Assembly: GCA_963402885.1 (NCBI GenBank) | Contig: OY727093.1 | Span: 8,505,501 to 8,569,500, forward strand | Source: Antedon bifida | Lineage: Eukaryota > Echinodermata > Crinoidea > Comatulida > Antedonidae | Length of the DNA: 64,000 bases | Reading direction: 5' to 3' | Part shown: positions 57,336-64,000 of the stretch, one piece after another | Layout: the number at the start of each line of letters is the position of its first letter | Numbering within the stretch: the stretch's first letter is position 1 | Made by a program: the position numbers and the translations under genes | Notes under the pieces: model-generated | Seen by the model: the letters and a program-made list of their open reading frames with translations, nothing else | Told to the model about the DNA's origin: nothing | The model's database searches: none

Positions 57336-60300
57336 ATGGCAGCAAGTGATTACAACAAGGAACCAAGCAGAGCCAGTGACTTCACTATTAACCAGACTAC
57401 ACCATTCAATGCAGAACCCCCAGTAGCTATCCTAAGGGAGCACTTTGTAACAGCAAATGATAAATTCTACGTACGGAACCATGCGCCAGTACCGTTGATA
57501 GATGAAGCATCATATAAGTAAGAGTTAGCTAGTTAGTTGCTTAGTTTTTTTATGGCCTAGTTTGTGTTACAAATCATTGTACAAACACAACCACAGTATC
57601 AATATAGATTTTACTAGAAACATTACATTATTTTACATTACATTATTTTACATTACATTTTTTTCATATAAATTGTTATACAAATGAATGTTTATGAAAG
57701 GTGTACAGTACTAGGTTCTAAACTGCACAGGAGCCAAATGTGTACAAAGGACCTACGGTTTATAGTCTTTACAAGGCCGTAGGTAGAGGTTAAAAACAGA
57801 CGAGGCAAAAATGCTTTAAATATCATTATTAATATAAAATATGACGATCTACTGGGGAATTGGAGTGAGTAGTGAGAAAGTTGAAAATTTCAGACGAGAC
57901 GAGCGCATTGTCTGCCTCATGCTGGCTACGGCCCTGCCTTATCTGAGAAGACTCGTTCTACCACCAGAACCATGGAATGAGTAAAATGGCATGGCTACAC
58001 TCTCAGATGTGTTAATACCATTTTTTTTCTTATTTTATAGATTATCAGTTGAAGGATTGATAGCTCGTCATTGCAAATTTTCAATATGGGAACTAAAGCA
58101 CAGTTTTCCTCAACACACTGTCATGGCAACACTGATGGTAAATAAAAGTATTAACTGTACTATAAAAGTGTATTGAATAAACACCCTTGATCAATTTTAA
58201 TAATATTTCATCCCAACATCTGATTGCACACTTACTTGTAATTTTATCCATGGGAGAAACTACTTTTGCTATTCATTCATTTCCTTTATTTCGGATAATA
58301 CATCCATATACAAATCATACAAAACAATAAGAGAAAAACAATTTCACCAGGTAATTAATAAAAGCAACTTCCACAAAAAAGTTTAACAACTATTTTTTTA
58401 ATCAAACATTACAACTGTCATGATTTCTGCTCTTAAAAATTATGAACGGAATTCCTCCAATATTCATAGAAAGTGGGAAATGTTATTCGTTACAAACATC
58501 ATGCTTACGCTATTATAACTATGTAACTTCAGTAGCTTACGTAACCCGTTATTAAAGCAAACTCTAAATGAGGTCACAGTACCTGAATTTACTCCATAGA
58601 GTCATAATACATTAACGCAATACATTTTAAATAACTTTATTCACAGAAATTTCATTTGAAAAATGTCCTGCATAATGTATTAACTCTGATACACAGAGCT
58701 CGAGAGTTTCCATAATAGTGCTGTTTCCATAAGGTGCTCTATCCATCATAGTATTTTGCTATCCCAGGCTTTAAGAAGCTGGTATACAATAGGCATTAAA
58801 CTGCAAAAAGCTGTCTTAGATTTTAAACATTTGCTTGTTTAGCATATATGTCTATTTAACTCGACTTTAACAAACCACTTGATTATACTTTTAGTGTGCA
58901 GGCAACAGAAGAACCGAAATGTCTGATATCAAAGCTGTACGGGTGAGTTAGTACCTTCAACGCTTTATAAACTTGACTGATTCTGGCCTTATATGTCAAA
59001 TTTTGTTTTTTAAATCAGAATTTATAATGTATTAAAACAATTTCCATTGTTCTGGGTGTCTGTTACCTAGTTTTACTATCTTTACATGGCTATTTAAAAC
59101 TATTTAAACTAAAGCCTGTTTTCCTGTCGAGGTTTTTCGACGCTATCGTCGTTGATCGTTAACAGTTCAACGACGATTGTTTGAAAACGATCAAGTTGAA
59201 ATGATAACGATAGCAAGTACCTTTTCCTGTCAATCGTTAACATTTCAATGTTTACGTAGAAGATTGCTGATTATTGTTAACGAAAGCATCGAATAACGTC
59301 GACAGGAAAACAGGCTTTAAAGGTCATTGTTTATTGTATTAGCTACTTCACAATTTGTGAGAAAGCGAAACATAAATGTAGCAGTGATTAACATATTGTA
59401 CTTAGTATAATAAATATTTTAATTTTTCACCTTCCAAATTGAAATCTTCCTGGTTTTACTAAATTGTCTACATCTTTTAGACCATTTGAAATAATCATTG
59501 CAATACATTGCTAAAGATGTCATGTGCCTATCTTTTCTATATATTTGTGTAGGGTGTTGGATGGGGATGTGCAGCCATTAGTAATGCTGTTTGGAAGGGG
59601 CCTAGACTGCGTGATGTGTTATTCATGGCTGGTATTGAGAAGGTAAGTATTAAGAAATAGGTGTTTTGCACATCAGGATGGGAGACTGGTGGTTTATCGG
59701 AATATGGGTCTGAATTTCTGTCCTCCGCTGCTTTTCGTGCTAATGTGTACAGTCCCTATTATTGGGATAGATGGTACATTGTTAACAATTGTGTTCACGC
59801 AATTGCTGTGTATGTTTTGCATCATTCCTTCTTGTGTATTAATTACTGTACTCAAATAAAGCTCATTAAATTAACCTCGACCAATTTCAATAAATTTCTT
59901 GTTCCCACATGTACTATTGCACGCCATGTGATCCACAATCATCCAATCAAATGACAGGAATTTAGTTAGGTGTTATATAATACTGAATACTGAAATGCTT
60001 TATTTGTCCATTATCATAATAAATAAAAATAGAAATTTATCTTAAAGATTGGCAAATATTAGTACAATAAAAAACAAACAAACAAAAATTCATATACAGA
60101 ATACATATACATTATTGCACAAAACTTGATAAAAGTTGTTGATGTTCTAATTTTGCATCATTTTTTCTAGTAACTGAACTCTGTACAACGATGATGTGTT
60201 ATAATTATATATTCACTATATGCCTGTATGACTACAACATATTTGAAAGAAAATCTTTATCATGATGTTTTTTAAAATTCAGCTTGAGAGTTTGTGGGAT

Positions 60301-63300
60301 CAGCTACATGTGGATTTTGAAGGTATTGACATATGCAAAGATAAGCGAGGCTATGGGTCATCGATCCCTCTTCATAAAGCATTGTAAGTACAATGGTTTA
60401 TTTCAGGCAAAATGTACACATGGTCTTACCACAAGAATTTTGTTTTGGAGTGGCTTTCAATTTGTCGAGAAATCTTTCTATGATTTACAAAAAAAAGGGT
60501 ATCCAGAAAAATGTCTAAAATCATGATCAGACCGAACACAATTAATTGTTGTTAATTAATTAATACAAACAGTAATTAATTTAACCAAGTGACCAGTCTC
60601 CATATAATAATATTAAGATATAATATCTATAATAATTTCTGGTCTTTATAATTAGTTTTTCTATGGGTTTTTTTTGTGGCAAGCTCAATATGTACTGTAC
60701 ACTAGTATCATATACTTGGCATAATTATGTGTTTGGTTAAAAAGGCATCAAATTTTATTTACCATTTTGGACCTTGGTAGGTTTTTTGGGGTTTGAAACC
60801 TTTAGGGAGTTTACCATACTGTATGACTTTTTGTTTATTTTATATTTACATTTTTATTAAACAGAGAAAAACGAGGAGATGTGATTCTTGCTGTGGAGGT
60901 TAGTTAGCTATTTTGTTATATTATAGCATTAATCTCTACTTCAAACAATGTTACTATTTTTTAATTTTGTGCAATTATTTGTAAAAAAAATAGCATATAC
61001 TCACACTGATGTTACGGTAACAAGATAAAAATGTTGTAGAGCGAAGAAGCTAACAAATGCTGTCCAATGTTGTCTTATGGACGTCGGCAATGCAATTTTG
61101 GCAAACCAAACTTTTCCAAGAAGCTCGGACAATATTCTGAACGCAGTCTGGCGAACCTGCCACAAGACGACACAGCTGGATTGAAAGAATGAGCCTTTGT
61201 GACATGCCTACCAGCCTAAAACGATGCTATGAATCTACACAAAATATAAGGTTTATTGTCTATTAAAGGCAGATTAGAATAAAATCAACTTAACATGAAT
61301 TTTGAACAATTTACAGTATGGATACCACTTGGCCAGCTTAAAAAATCAGTTCAATTCAAAGTGATATTTATTTAGTTAGAGGTTAGAAAAACAGTTAACA
61401 AAATGTTGGTAAAAAAATACAAGGATAAAGTTGAAGAAGGCATGTTAAAAAACAGTCGTCTTCTGGTAAACATATTGAAGTTTACAATAGATAACTACTA
61501 TTTGGTCTAAATGAATTCTTTTTTGCATAAGGCAATCGTACATAGATAAAATTTGTGTGTATTCATTTGTTTAAATATATTTCTTAACTCCTATCGATCA
61601 ATTTTTCAATTTCAATTTAATTTATTTCCACAATAAAAAGGAGGGAGGGGTAGGGGGTCATATAAGTCAGAAAAACTTTATCTGATTTTAACTGGTCTTA
61701 TAAAATATATATATTTAACAGCCTTTTATCTGTAAAATATTTAATACTATTATTTAAAAATAATGTTTTCATTCAATTTTATCGATATTCCAGCTGAAAC
61801 TAACCGTTCAGTTATTTCTTTCCCAAAAGGTATATTTATACAATACCGTCAATTTTTTTGTTTTGTTTAAATGATAAATACATTGGCCAAAGTGCTACTT
61901 TAAAATAAGTACCAGACTGCAGACAAGTATTGTGTGCTGCATTTACTGGTACAGAGTAAAATAAACAAGCTTTAGTAAAAAAGTATTTTCACAATATTTG
62001 TATTCCATTTCCCTAGATATTTTTATTCCATTTCCCTAGACATTTGTTTATACTTTATATCTTATTGGAAGATGATTATTAATATAATATATCTAATTTT
62101 TTTTTTTTATGACCCAGATCTAAATTATGTTTTTATAGATGAATGGGTCTGAGTTACCTCGAGATCATGGCTACCCGGTACGAGTGATTGTTCCTGGGTA
62201 TATTGGAGCAAGGTAATATTATTTTCCAACCATTAACTTTTTGTTTTTACTATCAAAACCAGTGTGATTGCTCATTCAATATCAATTTTATTTCGTCATA
62301 AGCAGTATAAACAAGGACGTAACAAAACATAAAAAGTAAGACGAGTTAAAAATCCACATGTCAAAAAAAACCAAAATATATTGTGGCGCAACAAAGTTTA
62401 AGAACAAATTTTAAATACTTACAGATGTGTTGTCCGCCAAAACCATAAAAAATGAAGATGAATTAACATGGAATAGGTTGTTTGTAGTTTTAATAAAGTT
62501 AATCACAAATAACGTTTTCACTTATAAAATGACTAACTAAATGGCTAAATTCAACCAAAAAGAAATTGGCTGGCAGCCAATTGGACTATTTTTTGTTATA
62601 AATTACAGCTATTTCACGTAAATACATTTTTTTTTGCTCCAATTTTTGGTCAAAATGTTTAAGAATTATTTTTTCGGGGGGACAATACATCTTTAATTAA
62701 AATATTGGAACTTGTAAATATTGTCTGCACAGCTCGGCGAATAATGTGTATTTGTTCTTTATGTATCTTTTTAAATTTTGGATTACTTGGTAAGTGCTAT
62801 GTTTTGTATTTATTTATTTAATGAATTGTGATAATAAATTTCAAGTTCTGTTCAAGTTCAAAACGTTTTTCGGATTGTTTTTGTATTGTATTTGAGGATT
62901 AAAAAATAGAATATTTTAATTATTTACTTGTTTGATTTCTGTCAGGAGTGTAAAGTGGCTGAAGACTATTACAATCCAGATGCATGAGTCTACCAACTAT
63001 TACCAAAAGAAAGATTACAAGCTTTTCCTGCCTGAGGTACATTACACAAATAATTTTCATGAGTTGAAGGATTGTTGAATAGCCCAGTTTATCTTTCAAC
63101 TCATGAAATTATTCTCTCATTCCACAAACACTTTTTACAATTTTAATGCCCCACCCCAACTCCTCCCCTATTTTGAAATAGCATGGCATCCGTCACTGCT
63201 CTATTCTTAAAATATATTGTCTATGTTGCATTATTGTCTGCGTAGGTTGACTGGGATACAGTAGATGAATTGTGGGATAAGTCACCAGCCATACAAGAAC

Positions 63301-63403
63301 TGAATGTACAAGCAGCAATCACGCAACCTAGAGATAATGAGATGATTCCTAAGGGTTCAAGTTACACAGTCAAGGGCTACGCATTGTCTGGCGGTGGAAG
63401 AAA
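57336..63403 (+). CDS. SUOX: Sulfite oxidase, apparently heme-free (plant-type), 5' part of gene
   Basis: Molybdenum-cofactor enzyme oxidising sulfite to sulfate. Nine exons in frame: 57336-57517, 58041-58137, 58895-58942, 59553-59642, 60283-60383, 60865-60898, 62139-62212, 62946-63036, 63246-63403, giving 291 residues before the gene runs off the window (phase 2). The start [20 protein letters not shown] leads into PFNAEPP; the cytochrome b5 domain of vertebrate SUOX is not encoded in this exon. CAGNRRTEM supplies the Moco-ligand Cys (residue 94). [36 protein letters not shown] and [15 protein letters not shown] are closer to plant peroxisomal sulfite oxidase than to human as I remember them. 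The dimerisation domain begins [20 protein letters not shown]. An AG just before 57304 hints at an upstream 5' UTR exon. The missing 3' part should hold roughly 90-110 residues. Confidence 0.93.
57735..57985 (-). mobile_element. Diverged SINE related to 11171-11345
   Basis: Read on the minus strand, CATGGTTCTGGTGGTAGAAC, GAGTCTTCTCAGATAAGGC and a later GACTATAAACCGTAGGTCC match the body of the element in NADSYN1 intron 6. A foreign segment separates the two halves. In SUOX intron 1. Confidence 0.6.
59110..59319. mobile_element. MITE with 21-bp terminal inverted repeats, SUOX intron 3
   Basis: TAAAGCCTGTTTTCCTGTCGA and its exact reverse complement bound a 210-bp element rich in AACGAT/ATCGTT words. 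The leading TAAAGC is shared with the MITEs at 41537 and 41952, suggesting the same transposase group. Single copy in this window. Confidence 0.88.
61040..61192 (+). other. Open, splice-compatible segment inside SUOX intron 6
   Basis: After TTGTAG an uninterrupted 50-codon stretch reads [50 protein letters not shown] then TGA. Its phase (0) fits the end of SUOX exon 6, so it could act as an alternative last exon that removes the rest of the enzyme. Base composition is clearly richer in GC than the intron around it. It may equally be a fragment of an unrelated gene. No family recognised. Confidence 0.35.
62422..62697. mobile_element. MITE, TAAAGATGTATTGTCC family, copy in SUOX intron 7
   Basis: Left AGATGTGTTGTCCGCCAAAA and right GGGGGGACAATACATCTTTA ends, with the interior AGTTTTAATAAAGTTAATCAC and CACTTATAAAATGAC shared with 14262-14601. 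Confidence 0.8.
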
Positions 63404-63527
63404 GTATGTAATCCACTTTGTAATTAAACTATAGAGGTATTATTCAGCTAGAGAGCTAACTGGATGACAGAGAATTGATGTGAACAGGGAATAGGGCAAG
63501 GACTCCTCAAAAACAAAGAAATGAAAT

Positions 63528-63569
63528 TAAGCTCTGTCTACACTAGCAAAATGTGATGTGCCCATATAA
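63528..63569. mobile_element. Truncated AAAGCTCTGTCTACACTATC MITE
   Basis: TAAGCTCTGTCTACACTAGC is followed by AAAATGTGATGTGCCCATAT and then unrelated sequence. Only the left end remains. In the last SUOX intron reached by the window. Confidence 0.75.
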
Positions 63570-64000
63570 TTAAATTTTTTATTAATACATCAAAACAAAT
63601 TTGATAAAAATCGAAACTTTCAAAAACAAAATTATGTCTCCTAAAACAAGCGGAATTAACAGAACTGATAACAGGCAAAATAATATCAAAATCATAAGGA
63701 AAAATGAATTTAAATTTAAATAATCAAAATAAATATATGTACACGATGATGGGGGCGCCTGAACAGTGCCCAGAGGAAAAAAACAGGCATTCAAATATGC
63801 CGAAAAGGCTAAAAACGTTGGAACTAGGAGGGCCACTTAGGTTTCCTAAACCAGGGGCCTCAGGCCTCTGCATTCTACACCACTGATGTTGTTCTTCATT
63901 TGTTGAAATATTCAGGGTTTCCCCCTCATTTTTGTTTTGCCTATTTATTCTTAAATATGTGTGGTAAATATAAACTTAACCATGAAATCCATTGAGTTAA

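Noticed and set aside
58270-58330. Sequences of the type TTTATTTCGGATAATACATCCATAT here and near 27095, 61610 and 62285, considered as one LINE tail family
   Set aside because: The resemblance is limited to T/A-rich strings of 15-20 bases, and without an alignment it cannot be separated from chance.

Overview
The window looks like nuclear DNA of a marine invertebrate, most likely a deuterostome such as an echinoderm. This rests on many small GT-AG introns, metazoan gene families, an abundance of tRNA-derived SINEs, LINEs and MITEs, and long AGGCCTA/CTAG-rich tracts. The phylum is inferred from general character and is not proven. No bacterial operon, CRISPR array, provirus or Polinton was recognised.

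Layout. 0.8-2.6 kb: a four-exon GM2 ganglioside activator (GM2A) gene on the minus strand. 3.6-8.0 kb: transaldolase (TALDO1), seven exons, plus strand. 8.8-21.6 kb: glutamine-dependent NAD+ synthetase (NADSYN1), 19 exons, plus strand, with introns full of MITEs, SINEs and hairpins and an unusually long C-terminal tail of about 150 residues. 22.5-23.6 kb: an intronless rhodopsin-class peptide-receptor-like GPCR, minus strand. 24.1-24.8 kb: a LINE fragment. 25.1-39.2 kb: three head-to-tail SLC17-like (sialin/phosphate-cotransporter family) genes, minus strand, sharing one exon plan. Copy B reads through intact, copy A has lost a splice donor, and copy C has no visible first exon, with a LINE where that exon should be. 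41.2-42.2 kb: a 300-bp ATT microsatellite and two MITEs. 57.3 kb to the window edge: the first nine exons of a sulfite oxidase (SUOX) on the plus strand. Its first coding exon starts at the molybdenum domain, so it looks like the plant-type form without a cytochrome b5 domain.

The most unusual region is 43.6-57.0 kb. A 97-bp satellite forms about 58 plus-orientation copies (43.93-49.54 kb). The same monomer forms about 32 copies in the opposite orientation (52.35-55.43 kb). Between them lies a second satellite of alternating 183/194-bp monomers with a 570-bp trimeric higher-order unit. At the outer edges, single diverged relatives of the 97-bp unit (43.64-43.72 and 56.88-56.95 kb) face each other as an inverted pair, about 85% identical by eye. 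The whole block therefore looks like one roughly 13-kb foldback-like inverted structure just upstream of SUOX.

The host genes are independent metabolic and signalling genes (lysosomal glycolipid handling, pentose phosphate pathway, NAD synthesis, anion transport, sulfite detoxification) and do not form one pathway. Exon boundaries were derived by hand from reading-frame continuity, GT-AG sites and remembered family sequences. No search was run.
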